64,000 bases of DNA from Benincasa hispida. Lineage: Eukaryota > Streptophyta > Magnoliopsida > Cucurbitales > Cucurbitaceae. The position numbers and the translations under genes were made by a program. Shown one piece after another: positions 23,464-35,250 of the stretch (positions within the stretch are counted from its first letter, which is position 1; every line of letters begins with the position of its first letter). The stretch spans positions 66,785,685-66,849,684 of the forward strand of contig NC_052359.1 of NCBI RefSeq assembly GCF_009727055.1, in the 5' to 3' direction. Below the pieces are notes generated by a model. That model did no database searches, was not told where the DNA came from, and was given only the letters and a program-made list of their open reading frames with translations.

Positions 23464-24785
23464 TGTTGGGTTTTATGTCCTAAAACTCATGGTTTATAAA
23501 CAATAGAACTTATTCTGAAAATTCAATAAAGTTGTTATTGAATATATTATTATTTAGAAATCCAATAAACCAAAGTCCCTTGACTATTACATGAGTACTT
23601 GAACTTTATATGGAGACATACAAGTATATCAGGTTCGAGTAAATAGTCAAAATGATCTATAGTATATGAATAAGGTTGGGTGCCTTATTATGGTAACACT
23701 ATTGAATGCGGCCTACTCTGTAGTTGTTGCAAAAAGTTGTAAAGTGATACATATGAAGTGATCCTAATTCGTGCATGTTGTGACATGAGAAGTGAGGGTG
23801 TCCTGTGCAAATGAGTTTTGTGCAAGATTGGACCACGAAACCAGTCACTTTTACTTTATAACATTGTTTAGTGTTTAAGACTGACTATTTCAAAGCGATG
23901 ACCTAGGTAACTTGACCTTAATCCCGAGCTAACTATGAACTCCTGTTTATTTCTTTTGATCTGCAAACGGTGAGAGTAGACCAACTGTCTGTACTCAATA
24001 AGCTTCCCATTTTAGGATAAGACCGGATGAATAGATGGGGACATAGGGTGCAAGACAGAATTCACTCCTACCCAAATAGGGTTAGTAGAGAGGTTGTTCC
24101 CTTTAAGTGTTGATTTTGGATCTTGAACAAGAGGCCTCACCCTCTCATTGGCCCAAAAGGGATTGGATTTGTTGATTAGATCACAAATCAATTGTTCATT
24201 AGGAGATCAGTGGGACTTAAGGAAAAAAAGGTGATTTCGGGGGTAAAATAGAGATTCGACCCAGTCGTTATTACGAGCAACCTGTGAAGGGTTAACTTAC
24301 TAATCATGGTTATATCGAGTGGACATAATATATCTATAGTGAGGGGAGTTCAGCTACGGGCTTTAGTGGAATCACCCATTAGTTAACGAATGGGGGTTAG
24401 ATCAGTCTGATGAGTTTAGCCAATTTATCTCAGATCGTTGGAGCCCATGATTTGTAGGTCCGTGAGGTCCCCCTACTAGCTCGTAAATGGATTAACTCAA
24501 GAATAGCGTGATAAGTTAATTTGAAGTGTTCAAATTAGAATTAAATAAAATTGGAGAAATAATATTTAAATATGCTTTAAATACTCGAAGAGATGGAACT
24601 GTATACAATTAATTTAATATTTGATATTAAATTAAATAGAATTATTTAAATTGTTTAAATAATTATTTATTAAATTTATTAAGAAAATTAATTTATGAAA
24701 TTAATTTTATAAAATTAATAATATTTAGTTTTATTAAATAATTGGATTTAGTGAAATCATTTATCAAATTGAAATTTGAGGCCGT
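23464..24785 (+). mobile_element. 3' LTR of the composite element, 3'-truncated
   Basis: Direct copy of the LTR at 17661, starting TGTTGGG after the purine-rich 'aagtaggactt'. It stays homologous until about 24785, where it is replaced by the unrelated repeat that continues toward the F-box gene. It preserves the roughly 380 bases lost from the first LTR. Confidence 0.75.
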
Positions 24786-24809
24786 TTTGTCACGCCTTAA
24801 CATCTCATA

Positions 24810-25560
24810 ATATGGGCCTTAATTTAGGCTTAAAAATGTCTGAATAGGCCCAAATCCAATTAATAGGGCAAAGACCCAGCTCCTAAGTGCAAATTAATTA
24901 AGACCAAAAGGTGAAAACCCATGGCTAATGAAGCCTAGACCTATGCGCACCCCACCAATTGAAGCTCTCAGACATCTGTATAAAATAGGAGAAGGACTCT
25001 TCAATTCCCATGGGGTCAGCAATTCTAATCTCATCAAACCACAACGCATACAAAATATGTTCTCTAAGGAAACCTTGTGTGAACATTTTTTGGATATTTT
25101 TGCACAAAAGTGTAAATTTTTTAGGATTTTTCTATTTATCAGAAGTTTCTCTATTATTATTTATCATATTCAAATTCCTATAATAATATAAACGAATTAA
25201 GATCTAATATTTTTATTCGTTATAATTCAATTAGGATTTTTATCTTCCCAATCAGAAAAAAATAAAGTTACAAAAATAATATAGCTTTTGTTTTAACATG
25301 AAATATTTTAGTTGATTTTATAATTATCCTTTCCAAAAAAGATTGTAATAGGCTTTTATTAATTGATGTGTTTGTAGAATCGGTAAAAAAAAAAAACGAA
25401 TTCAACAATTTTCCATGTTTATCTAATATTTTAAAAAATTCTTTAAAAAATGAAAATAATATTTGAATCTTATTTCAATTTTGAAATACAAAAGAAACAA
25501 CATATAGTTTTTCTAAAAATATTCCTTATATTTTTCCAAATTTCAAAAATTGAATAGATC
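24810..25560 (+). repeat. LTR-like repeat block, copy 1
   Basis: Homologous to 28788-29550 in direct orientation (shared 'gaataggcccaaatc', 'gtgggtcagcaattct'-type block, then 'tagaagtttctctattattatttatcat'). The sister copy has a TATA box (TATAAATAGAGG, about 28966); here it is degraded. It probably derives from an LTR. It continues into the F-box 3' flank, so the duplication carried host sequence too. Confidence 0.55.
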
Positions 25561-25816
25561 ATCGAGTAGATATATGACGTCAGTAATACCATCATTGTTC
25601 GATATTATTAAAATTATCGTTTAAGAAAAAAATCATTCTCAAAACTGAAACTAATCTACGCTATAATTACAATAATTGGTTAATTAAAGTAATAAATAAT
25701 ATATTCTGAAAGCTAACAATTTTGAACGAATATAATCAAAATATACTGTGTACATATTATTCTTGTCCTATTGACCTCGAGTGATTAAGTTCCTCCATCC
25801 TATACTTTTCATTTTT

Positions 25817-26974
25817 TCAAAGGATCTTAATCATAGTCTTATGCTTGAGTGAACGTGGTGGAGGATCAAAATTCCAACTCTCAAAATCTGACAAGAACGG
25901 AAATACCATCGTGGGTACACTATAATGACTTTGTTCCAACTTCTTGTAATTGCACTCCCCAGTCTCTATATTAGAGAACATCACGTTCTGATTATATAAC
26001 CACATCATCAAAATATTTGATCCGTAAAGAGTCATAGGCATAGACCCCGAAAAATCAAACTTTTTGGTCCAAATTCTTTTGTGGTAAGAATTCTCCATTA
26101 CCCATAGCTCTGTCGAGGCAGAAGGTCCATAAAACTTCCGCATCACTCCTAAATTTCCCTCATACTCCAAAAGCTCGGTACGCCATCTCGAAAAACTATC
26201 ATTTTTCCTAATATTCTCGTACCCATTGATTATAGTATCCGGCATTGCAATTTTAGACCAAGTCCAAGTCTCGGAGTGGAAATCGAAAGCAAATATGGAA
26301 GTCTCATTACTTAATTTCCAATGAGCTGATCCATTAGCAAACACAGGAGCACAATGAGATTCAACAAATCCTGTATTATAATCATGTACAATATCGTGTA
26401 ACTGCTTCCACCTCCAAGATTCTGAATCAAAGACCTCGTAAATGGTATAGCAAAATGGCAAAGGGCGTTTGGACGGAAGTTGATCTTGAGATAAACGTAG
26501 GATTTTGAAGTGGAAAGGATTTGAACGAAGGATGTACAAGGAAATATTTTTGGTAAAGAATCTAGTTTTGGGAATAGGAAGTCCTTTACATTGCTTTGTG
26601 GAAAGTTTAGTAATTGTGTAGAAACATTTTCTATAGTGGATCGGGTGTTGAGTTTCGCATAAGAGAAGACCATTAGGAGCAACGGCCAGGACTTGAGGAT
26701 TGCGACCGGGAAGGAAACTCAAAGATAAATCTAAGGGTGGGGAATTGTTGTTGGGTTGTGGAGAAACAAAGGACAAGACGTGGGCATTGGATTTGAAAGT
26801 TTGGAGGAGGAAGCCGTCTAAGATGAGTCCATGTTGATTTTGGGATAGTAAAGTTTTATAATAAGAGTGATAATTAGCTTTGTTATAGAATTTTGAGAGA
26901 ACTTGAATTTTACAAGCTTGATCGAGAGGAAATCGACTCAAAATCTCCAATACGACGTCGTTGGGAAGATCCAT
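25817..26974 (-). CDS. F-box protein
   Basis: Single-exon gene of 385 residues starting with ATG at 26974. Residues 1-45 (LPNDVVLEILSRFPLDQACK, then a lysine- and leucine-patterned helix) form a typical F-box, the segment that binds SKP1/ASK in SCF ubiquitin ligases. The remainder has the pattern of F-box-associated beta-propeller domains of plant F-box proteins: a LSFLPGRNPQVLAVAPNGLLLC block around residues 85-110 (the 'NGLLL' motif after the first propeller strand), then YTIYEVFDSESWRWK near 185-195, a SAHW motif with FDFHSETW near 235-245, and a tail with a conserved-looking SDFESW. By family knowledge it would recruit a substrate for ubiquitination, but the substrate cannot be inferred. 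The frame is intact, so the gene may be active. It sits within duplicated blocks, and its last codons exist as a broken copy at 29830-29899. Confidence 0.85.
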   Translation of the reverse strand: MDLPNDVVLEILSRFPLDQACKIQVLSKFYNKANYHSYYKTLLSQNQHGLILDGFLLQTFKSNAHVLSFVSPQPNNNSPPLDLSLSFLPGRNPQVLAVAPNGLLLCETQHPIHYRKCFYTITKLSTKQCKGLPIPKTRFFTKNISLYILRSNPFHFKILRLSQDQLPSKRPLPFCYTIYEVFDSESWRWKQLHDIVHDYNTGFVESHCAPVFANGSAHWKLSNETSIFAFDFHSETWTWSKIAMPDTIINGYENIRKNDSFSRWRTELLEYEGNLGVMRKFYGPSASTELWVMENSYHKRIWTKKFDFSGSMPMTLYGSNILMMWLYNQNVMFSNIETGECNYKKLEQSHYSVPTMVFPFLSDFESWNFDPPPRSLKHKTMIKIL

Positions 26975-27052
26975 TTATTATCTTTTGAGTTACGAATTAT
27001 GAAGAAAGGATTGAAGATGTGAGTATTGAAGTGAGAACGATGGAATGATGGG

Positions 27053-27062
27053 ATTTATATAA
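27053..27062 (-). promoter_or_regulatory. TATA box of the F-box gene
   Basis: The minus strand reads TTATATAAAT about 85 bases upstream of the start codon, a suitable place for a plant TATA box with a short leader. Confidence 0.5.
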
Positions 27063-27344
27063 GGGTTGTGTCTTCCATAAATTTCCTTAAAAGAAAAGGT
27101 TTACAAAATCAAATTAGGAAACAGAGAAACAAATCATTCCAGTTTCCTGAAAAGGAGGATAATAATAATAATAATATTTTGTTTTCTTTTTCCAAACTTG
27201 AAATTAAATTCCAGATAATCGAATAAATATGAAATCCAGTGATTCGATTTTGTGATTTTGCGCACTCTGAAGCCCTAATTTTGCCTTTAATCACTCTAGA
27301 CGACATGTCACGTTCCACGTGTGGATTTACCGTTTTTATTATTA

Positions 27345-27772
27345 GTCTTAAAATGTTGTTAATTACTTAATTATTAGTCTTAAAAGTGTTATCCATTACA
27401 ATTACCTTAAAAAAATTACATTGCAAAAACCAACCTAAAGTATGGTTGCAATTACTATTATATCCTTAAACTTATACAAATTTAAAATTGAAACCTCAAA
27501 CTTACATAATTATAAAAGTTATAACAATTGAGTAGTTTAAAAGTTCAATATTATCATCTGAATGTCCATTTTCTACAACAAATATAAGTTTGATGGTCTG
27601 ATTTTAACAATTTGAGGATCCAATTTTTACGATTGAAAGTTTGATGGGGTAATTACAATTACGGCAAGTGGTTTTGGCAATTTATCCTAAAAAGAATTTA
27701 TTAAAGTCAAAATGGTTCAATAGGCTCGTGGATGTTTCCAAGTACCAGAAGAAGCTTACGTAGACAAAATTT
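27345..27772 (+). repeat. Displaced copy of the JMJ22-like gene's 3' flank
   Basis: Homologous and co-oriented to 31610-32005, the DNA just downstream of the JMJ22-like stop codon. Shared landmarks are 'caaaaaccaacctaaagtatgg', here near 27426 and 31664, and the end 'tagacaaaattt' at 27762 and 31994. The copy ends exactly where another repeat (27773) begins. No part of the JmjC coding region is included. Confidence 0.75.
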
Positions 27773-29550
27773 GATTGCAGAAGGGTTCAAGAGGGACTTC
27801 ACTGAATCCATAATCAAATCAGGAAATCTAAGATTTGGTTAAATCTAGATTTTATTTGGTTAAAAATTTTATTTCAAGCCCAAATTTGATTTTTGATTAT
27901 TTTTCTTCCCCTCCTTTTCTAAAATTGTTAGCCATGTACCAAATCTTTTTCATTAATTAAATTTTATCTCCAAATCAAATTAAGGTGGAGATGAAATTGA
28001 ATTTTCATTTTAAATTCAAAAGTTTTATGTTTTCATCTCTAAATCAAATTAAATTGCGATGAAACTTGAATTTTCATTTTTAATTCTAGATTTTTTAGTT
28101 TTACCTCTATATCAAATTAAATTAGGGATGGAACTTATATTTTCATTAAATCCAAACATTTTGAATTTTATCTCTAAAATAAAATTAAATTGAGGACAGA
28201 GCTTAAATTTTTTCGTAAATTTAGCCATATCCCAAATTTCTTTCTTAGAATCAAGTTTGTAAGTTTTAATCTCCAAATCAAATTAAATTAGGGATGAAAC
28301 TCTAATTTTCATTTTAAATTCAAAAATTTTAAATTTTGTCCCTAATCAAATTAATTTGGGATGAAACTTGAATTTTTCTTTTTAAAGTTTGAGAATTTCT
28401 ACGTTTATCTCTCCAAATCAAATTAAATCTGAGATAAAGGTTGAGATTTTTCTTAAATTAAAAGTTTGGTTGTCTTCTATTACATATTTTAGTTAAACTA
28501 ATTTGCATATCGATGTCGGTTTTATTTTTTCGAGATTCATCACCCACATCTGTGCACAAATCTCGGAAAGAGAAGGAGAAATTTTAGACCAATCACAGAT
28601 TGCCACGTCATTTATTAAATTAATGACGAAATGCTAAAATCATCAAATTTAGGACTAATTTAGAGTTGACTTGTGTCCCAAATTGAAAGTGAGACGAATT
28701 CTGATGACGTCACGTGTTTCGTCACGAACGTTGGGTTGAGTAAAATTAATTTCGCCTAATTTGACGTTACAATTTGGGTATTTGTCCCCAAATATGGGCT
28801 TAATTTGGGCCTAAAAATGCCAGAATAGGCCCAAATCAGATTAATTGGGCCAAAGACCAGGCCTAAGTCCAATTAATTACGCCCAAAGTCCAGGCCCATG
28901 GGCTAACCAAGCCTAGACCCATGGCCAACGAGGTCCAAGTCCATGAAGCTCTTCGAAGATCTCTATAAATAGAGGAGCTCTTTTCATTCCAAGTGGGTCA
29001 GCAATTCTACTTCCAGAGAGCCTAGTCTAGAGAGAAATCATCAACAAGCAAAACAAGTCCAACTCCATAAAATACGTTTCTCGGGAAACCTACAAAACAT
29101 TTTTGGAAGTTTTTGCTATAAAGTGTAAATATTTTTAGGATTTTTTTATTTATAAGAAGTTCTCTATTATTATTTATCATATTCAAATTCCTATAATATA
29201 TATAAACGAATTAGATCTAATTTTTTATTCATTAGAATTTAATTAGGATTTTTATCTTCCCAATCAGAAAAAAATAAAGTACAAAAATAATATAGGTTTT
29301 GTTTTAACATGAAATATTTTAGTTGGTTTTATAATTATCCTTTCCAAATAAAGATGTAATAGGTTTTTATTAATTGATGTGTTTGTAGATTCGGTAAAAA
29401 AAATGAATTCAACAATTTTTCATGTTTATCTAATATTTTAAAACTTCCTTAAAAAATGAAAATAATATTTTGAATCTTATTTCAATTTTGAAAATACAAA
29501 AGACACAACATATAGTTTTTCTAAAAACATCCTTATGTTTTTCCAAATTA
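27773..29550 (+). repeat. LTR-like repeat block with TATA box
   Basis: Starts 'gattgcagaagg' and has an inner series of five to six diverged units, each with an ATCTCCAAATCAAATTAAA-like string followed by a 'gggatgaaacttgaattttcat' string. A promoter-like TATAAATAGAGGAGC lies at about 28966. The first 1.13 kb recurs at 30109-31303 and the second part at 24810-25560. I read it as an LTR or LTR-derived unit; no coding sequence is present. Confidence 0.5.
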
Positions 29551-29899
29551 CAAAATTAGATTATCTAGTGATATATGGCGTAAGTAATATCGTCAATTGT
29601 TCAATATTATTAAAATTATCTTTTTAAGAAAAAAAAATCATTCTCAAAACTGAAAGTGTCTACTTAGAATTACAATAATTGGTTAATTAAATTAATAAAC
29701 AATATACTCTGAAAGCTAACAATTTTGAACAAATATAATCAAAATATATTGTGTACATATTATTCTTATCCTATTGACCTCAAGTGATTAAATTATTCCA
29801 TCCTATACTTTTCATTTTTTTTAAGGATCTTAATCATAGTCATGCTTGAGTGAACGTGGTGGAGGGTCAAAATTCCAACTCTCAAAATCTGACAAAAAC
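29551..29899 (-). pseudogene. Copy of the F-box gene's 3' end and flank
   Basis: 29551-29829 matches the 3' flank of the F-box gene (25560-25816), and 29830-29899 matches its last codons: minus-strand frame SDFESWNFDPPPRSLKH, identical to the intact protein, then out of frame after a two-base loss. Homology ends sharply at 29899 within the codons after 'DFES', where a GC-rich segment begins. It is a non-functional relic. Confidence 0.85.
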
Positions 29900-30108
29900 A
29901 GTTGGCAAACGGCTGTTCTGCAGCGACAATGTACAGCGGTCGACTGCAGAACAGTCGTGGAAGCCTCGCGGCGGCGCTCGGGTCGCGGACAATGCAACGA
30001 CGGTTGGTGGCTTCGCGACAAAAACGAGGAGCAACGGCTCGACGACTGGAAAAGGAGCTCGACTCGTGGATCGGTTCGACAAGAGAGGGTTTCCTTTCCG
30101 TGAGATAG
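29900..30108. other. GC-rich island of unknown origin
   Basis: About 210 bases with many CpG and TCG (for example 'tcgcggcggcgctcgggtcg') inside DNA that is otherwise strongly AT-rich. Open frames cross it on both strands (for example 29846-30103 plus, 29882-30154 minus), but none shows a known domain. An inverted pair 'ctgttctgcag' / 'ctgcagaacag' lies at about 29915 and 29944. It could be a captured gene fragment or filler DNA at a breakpoint. Confidence 0.6.
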
Positions 30109-31303
30109 GATTGCAGAAGGCTTTGAGCAGGGAGTTCATTGAATCCAGAATCAAATCAGGAAATCCAAAATTTGGTTAAATCTAGATTTTATTTGGTTAA
30201 AAATTTTATTTCAAGCCCCAAATTTTATTTTTTTATTATTTTTCTTCTCATCCTTTTCTAAAATCGTTGGACACGTACTAAACCTTTTTTTCATTAATTA
30301 AGTTTTATCTCCAAATCAAATTAAAGTAAGGATGAAACTTGAATTTTCATTTTAAATTCAAAACTTTTAAGTTTTCATCTACAAATCAAATTAAATTGTG
30401 GGTGAAACTTGAATTTTCATTTTTAATTCCAAATTTTTGAGTTTTAACTCCATATTAAAATAAATTGGGGATGGAACTTGAATTTTCATTTTGAATCCAA
30501 AATTTTTTAATTTTATCCCTAAAATCAAATTAAATTGGGGACAAAGCTCAAAATTTTTTTTTTGGTAAATTTGGCCATATCCCAAATTTCTTTCTTAGAA
30601 CCATCTTTTTAAGTTTAATCTTCAAATCAAATTAAATTAGGGATGAAACTTGATTTTTCATTTTAAATTCAAAAATTTAAGTTTTCTCTCTAAATCAAAT
30701 TAATTTGGATGAAACCTGAATTTTTCTTTTTAAAATTTGAGAATTTCTACCTTTTATCTATCCAAATCAAATTAAGTCTAACATAAAGGTTAGATTTTTC
30801 TTAAATTAAAAGTTTGGTCGTCTTCTATTATAAACTTTAGTTAAACTTATGCACTAAATTCACAGTTTAACTAAATAGGGAGCATCAAAGTCAAGACCAA
30901 ATTACTTTGCATATCGATGTCAGTTTTATCTTTTTCGAGATTCATCCACCCACATTGTACAAATCTCGAAAATTGGCATTGAGGAGAAATTTTGGACCAA
31001 TCACGGATTGCCACGTCATTTATTAAATTAATGACGAAATACCAAAATCATCAAATTTAGGACCAATTAAGAGTTTTGTGTCTCAAATTGAAATTGAAGA
31101 CAAATTCTGATGACGTCACGTGTTTTCGTCACGAACGTTAGGTTGAGTAAAATTAATTTCGCCCAATTTGAGGTTATAATTTGGACGTTTGTATGTCCAA
31201 AATGCCCAAACATGGGCTTAATTTGGGCCTAAAATACTAGAATAGCCCAAATTCAAGGTCTAAGTCCAATTACTTAGGCCCAAAGGCTAGGCCCATGGGC
31301 TAA
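30109..31303 (+). repeat. Second copy of the LTR-like repeat block
   Basis: Co-oriented copy of 27773-28905, starting at 'gattgcagaagg' and ending at 'aggcccatgggcta'. It stops before the TATA box of the first copy. It has the same inner repetition of ATCTCCAAATCAAATTAAA-like units. Confidence 0.8.
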
Positions 31304-31609
31304 ATGAATTTATTTATTTATATATTAATTATAATTTATAAATGAATCAGTTAACATTATTAAGTTTAATCAAAATATTTGTATTAACAGTTAATTAAAA
31401 TAATTGATTATAATTAATATTAATTTAACTAATTATATTATAAGTATAACTACTTCCTCTAGTCCCCTTTTATCTCCCACCCCAAATGTGTGATGTTCTT
31501 AAAAAGAAAAAACGGTTGCAAATATAGGAATCACCAAAATATTAGTATATATAACAATAGGATCTACCATTAATAGATTATACTATATTTGCAAATTTTT
31601 TAAAATGTC
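31304..31609. other. AT-rich spacer, nothing recognised
   Basis: No feature supported. Confidence 0.5.
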
Positions 31610-32005
31610 ATTATATACTTAATTATTAGTATTATCCATTACCTTAAAAAAATGACATTACAAAAACCAACCTAAAGTATGGTGACAATTACTATTACAC
31701 CCTTAAACTTATACAAGTCTAAAATTGTAACCTCAAACTTACATAATTATAAAAATATAACAATTGAATAAGTTTAAATGTTCAATTTTACCATTTGAAG
31801 GTCCATTTTCTACAACAAATATAAGTTTAATGGTCTGATTTTAACCGTTTGAGGATCCAATTTTTACAATTGAAAATTTGAAGGGAAGGGGTAATTGCAA
31901 TTAGCAATTTATTCTAAAAAAATTCATTATAAGTCAAAACTGTTCAACAGGCTCATGGCAGAATGTTTCCAAATACGAGAAGCAGCAGCTACATAGACAA
32001 AATTT
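31610..32005 (+). repeat. Native 3' flank of the JMJ22-like gene (source of 27345-27772)
   Basis: It lies 108 bases beyond the JMJ22-like stop codon, with a diverged copy at 27345-27772. Being next to the gene, it is probably the original location. Transcript 3' sequences may extend into it. Confidence 0.65.
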
Positions 32006-32112
32006 TTCATTGAAAGTGAAACACAATGGAAAACAACCTATTACGTTCCAGCAAATGGGGGTTCTGATAGCTTTGCTTCCACAGGCTGCTTCTCTGCTTG
32101 AATTTTGTTTCT

Positions 32113-34321
32113 CTAGAAAGAGAACTTGAAAGCGCCAGCATTGGAATCTGCCACAGAGTCCCAAAAAGAAAGTTTCTTCTGTTTGGTCGCCTTCTCTTCG
32201 GATTTCCGAGCCAACTGATCAACGGTTCCGGGGAAAGAAGCATCGATAGCATTTTTAAATTTATCATACAGATTCACACGATCTTTTGTTCCAGAAACCA
32301 ACATGCTTGCATTTGGTCTTTTAAGGAAATCCAAGACATTCAATAGATTTCTTCTGCAAATCAGAAACTGAGAATCAACATAGACATCTCATTCACACCA
32401 AATGGAACTATGGAAATGAGAAAGCTAAAGTACACCAAAGTTTACTCAATATATGAAGGTGCATATTAACTTAGGGAGATCTTTGCGTCACCCAAACTCT
32501 CCCTCAAGGCTAACTTATAGAATGCCTAAAGTAACTACCAACTTTTACTCCCCATCCCGACCTCTTGGCAGACTTACTCGAACAAGCATCGGCCGTGCCC
32601 CTGTGTCCTAGGCCGTCCTCAGTACTGTCATTTTTTAATAGTATTACCATTTAAAAAACAATTTAGCATCAGCCGTCAGGTTTATCACAAAGAAATAGAA
32701 ATATGCCATAGAGGGACACAATGGACAAGATTAGCTAATGATTTCTGACGGAAGTTAATCATATCATATGAATGCTACTCTTCAAAAGAAATGGCGAGTC
32801 TGGCAATAACTACAAGACTTACAACAGAGGATCATATTCCTATATATCACAAACTATAGGACTGAACTGCCTAACCATTCATATTACATTTCTAAGTTTC
32901 TTCATTTCCAAGCATTATACCCTTCCTCCTGGCTTTTCTCACACATGATTTATCAACGATTACAGGAACAGCAAAAGCAAATGATTTATTTATTTGGTAT
33001 GTAACATAGAGTAACTTATTTACCTGCTGACATAATTCTGTGTGATGGCAATGGACTCCTCCAAGTTTATCACCAAATGCCACCATCCATTTGGCACAAA
33101 GATCACTTCCCCAGCCTTGCAGATGCACTCTATAGGCTTCTTTTTCCAAGTCTTGGTTGCAGCATAAAAGTTCATGAACCATTCAATAATCGAAACAGGG
33201 CAAGCGACTTCAGCACCGTCTGGGCTGGGGTGTACTCCAGGCGGAACTACATCAGGTGGAAACAAAACCCACTTCTTGGACCCCTTAATCACCGCATTCC
33301 AAGCTGAGGTTGAATTAGGATCTATGTGGAACGACGAGCCAGATCCTGACGGTCCAATTATAATCCATCGATGATCTGGCCTTTCCTTCCCCAAAACACC
33401 AAATAAATCTTCTTTGAAGTACTCTGGAACATCATATTCCGATCCCAATCTCGGAACCTTGTCTGCAAATTTGGGGTCAAACAGGTATAATGGTCTCTCC
33501 TCTCTTGCCTGATCAGAGTACAAAAAGAACTCCTCAAGCTTCATATCTACAGGCCCAACTGAAAATCTAACATCACCACACAATTGAATCAAATAATCTC
33601 TATTCCACTTTTCCCTGGCCACCCAATTATCCAAACATCCCTCCAACAACACAGGCTTATTTGGTTCTTCAAAGTTCAATACAAATTCTTCAACTGAAAT
33701 CCCTTTTCTTCTAACAATGTTATCTCTTTCGAGCCACTCAGGTTTCATTTCAAGGTTAGCACAAAGCCAACTCTGAAAAAGATGATCAGAATAGAAATCC
33801 CTCACTCTCAAACCCGATATGCCAATAACAGAATCATCAAATGAAGGATGAAAAGCAGCTAAATAAGTAGATTTCCAAGTTTTATTATAAAGAAAACCAC
33901 CTTTAATATTATCCAACACAAGATTCCTCCAAAGAGGCTCATGATTAGCAAAAACATACAACGATTTGCTCACACTAGCCAAAACCCCTAAATGGGTAGC
34001 ATCGAGGAACCCTAAAACATCAAGAACAAGTTCGTCAGTCAAAGTCTGCATATTACCCAGACCTGTATTTCTCGTGTTAATGGTGCCTGAAGCGAGATAG
34101 AGATTTCCTAATGGTTGGACCCCATGATTGGAAGATGTTGCAGAGGATTTGAGGCCGAAACCAAATTCACCGTCCTCTTCTTTGCATTCCCGAATTTGGG
34201 ACTTTTTGGAAACGGAATTTCGATCTCGAGAAACAGCTTTGCTCTTGATTTTCCTGTCAGTAATTTTCTTGCTTTTCTTCCTCTTTATGGCGCGAGAGAG
34301 CAGAGTTTTGGAGCTTAACAT
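32113..34321 (-). CDS. JMJ22: F-box and JmjC-domain dioxygenase, JMJ22-like (two exons)
   Basis: Exon 1 is 34321-33024 and exon 2 is 32353-32113, with a 670-base intron (minus strand AG|GTAAAT ... TTGCAG|A). The joined frame is 512 residues, close to the roughly 500 of Arabidopsis JMJ22 as I recall it. Residues 1-45 are strongly basic and could serve nuclear import. Residues 92-135 fit an F-box (LTDELVLDVLGFLDATHLGV). The JmjC fold covers about 200-440, with the iron ligands H332 and D334 (FHID) and H415 (GWWH), and a lysine near 349-350 in the KKWVLF motif where 2-oxoglutarate is bound in JMJD6-type enzymes. All key residues are intact, so the protein should be an Fe(II)/2-oxoglutarate-dependent oxygenase. 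JMJ22 is described as a histone arginine demethylase acting in light-induced seed germination; that role here is by homology only. The ORF stops at a false TAA if the intron is ignored. Confidence 0.9.
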
Positions 34322-34560
34322 TTGTGGAGATCTTCGTGGATCCGATGAAAATGGAAGAAGCTGAAATCTCTGTTGGCCGAGGTTTGCTGGCGCTGCCGCA
34401 GGGTTTGGGGGTTTTGGCGACGAAGTTACAAGAATTTGCCGATACTTCTGCCCAAAATGGTTGTTTTGGTTTTGCTGTCTCTCTCTTTAGGATTTTTCCT
34501 TTTTTTTAAAAAAAAAAAAAATACCAATTCACACCCTAAATTGATATGTTGTCTAAATTA
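34322..34560 (-). promoter_or_regulatory. Leader and proximal promoter of the JMJ22-like gene
   Basis: Region directly upstream of the start codon. It is locally GC-richer than its surroundings (34370-34450) and ends at an A/T homopolymer run (34498-34522). No clear TATA box is visible. Plus-strand frames here are antisense to the leader and not supported. Confidence 0.35.
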
Positions 34561-34892
34561 AACACCAACGTATCAATTTATCCTCTCTATGCTGTCAGCT
34601 TAGACTATTAATTGATACTTTTACCTACGGCCTTTTTTAATATAAATAATTATTTAAAAATATTTACACTTTATATAAAATGGAAAAAATGAAGTACAAA
34701 GCACTTTTTTAATTTTTTTTTATAAAATATAAATATTTTTGAGATTTTTCTATTTATAAAAATTTTTCTAATATATACTCATTCTATTCACACTAAAATT
34801 TTGCCTTTTCATAGAAAATTATTTGATGTTGTTAGTTAAGAAAATTTTTAGTACTACAGGAGTGAAAATATTATCTTATTAGATCCAAGAAT

Positions 34893-35250
34893 GTTAACAT
34901 GACAATCAATTAACGGAATACTAATATTACAGTCAGAGAAAATTTTCCATGTTACGGGAGTATGAAAATTTTTTCTTGTTAGACTCATATTATTATTATT
35001 AAAAAAATGTTGATATGACAATTAATTAATTGAAGTAGTACTCATATTACCGGTAGTAAAAATTTGCAGTTTTATAAAAACATGAAAATTCTCTTATTAG
35101 ACTCATATATTAATTAAAGAATGTTGACATAACAACTAATTAATAGAAGTAATTCTCATATTAAAGTTAGTGAAAATTTCTCATATTATGAGAGTGAAAT
35201 TTTTTTTACCCATATAATTATTAAAGAACGTCGACTATGACAATCAATTA
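34893..35250. repeat. Diverged tandem repeat, unit about 105-117 bp
   Basis: Units begin at 34893, 35009, 35123 and 35230 with 'gttgacatgacaatcaattaa'-like strings, each followed by a 'gaaaattt...cttattagactcatat' segment. About three and a half units, diverged. Confidence 0.75.

Larger units (their letters stand above)
17661..24785 (+). mobile_element. Composite Copia-type element with nested opposite-strand LTR
   Basis: Two direct copies of a long LTR beginning TGTTGGGTTTTATGTC lie at 17661 and 23464. Between them are a minus-strand LTR of a related family (19505-21578), a leader, and a decayed gag (22241-22830). No protease, integrase or polymerase is visible, so the internal region is largely deleted. 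The second LTR is cut off near 24785. The first LTR contains two adapter artefacts, so lengths here are unreliable. Confidence 0.7.

Noticed and set aside
29846..30179. Overlapping frames on both strands across the GC-rich island
   Set aside because: GC-rich DNA naturally lacks stops; no frame shows a recognisable domain, and the frames cross two repeat junctions.
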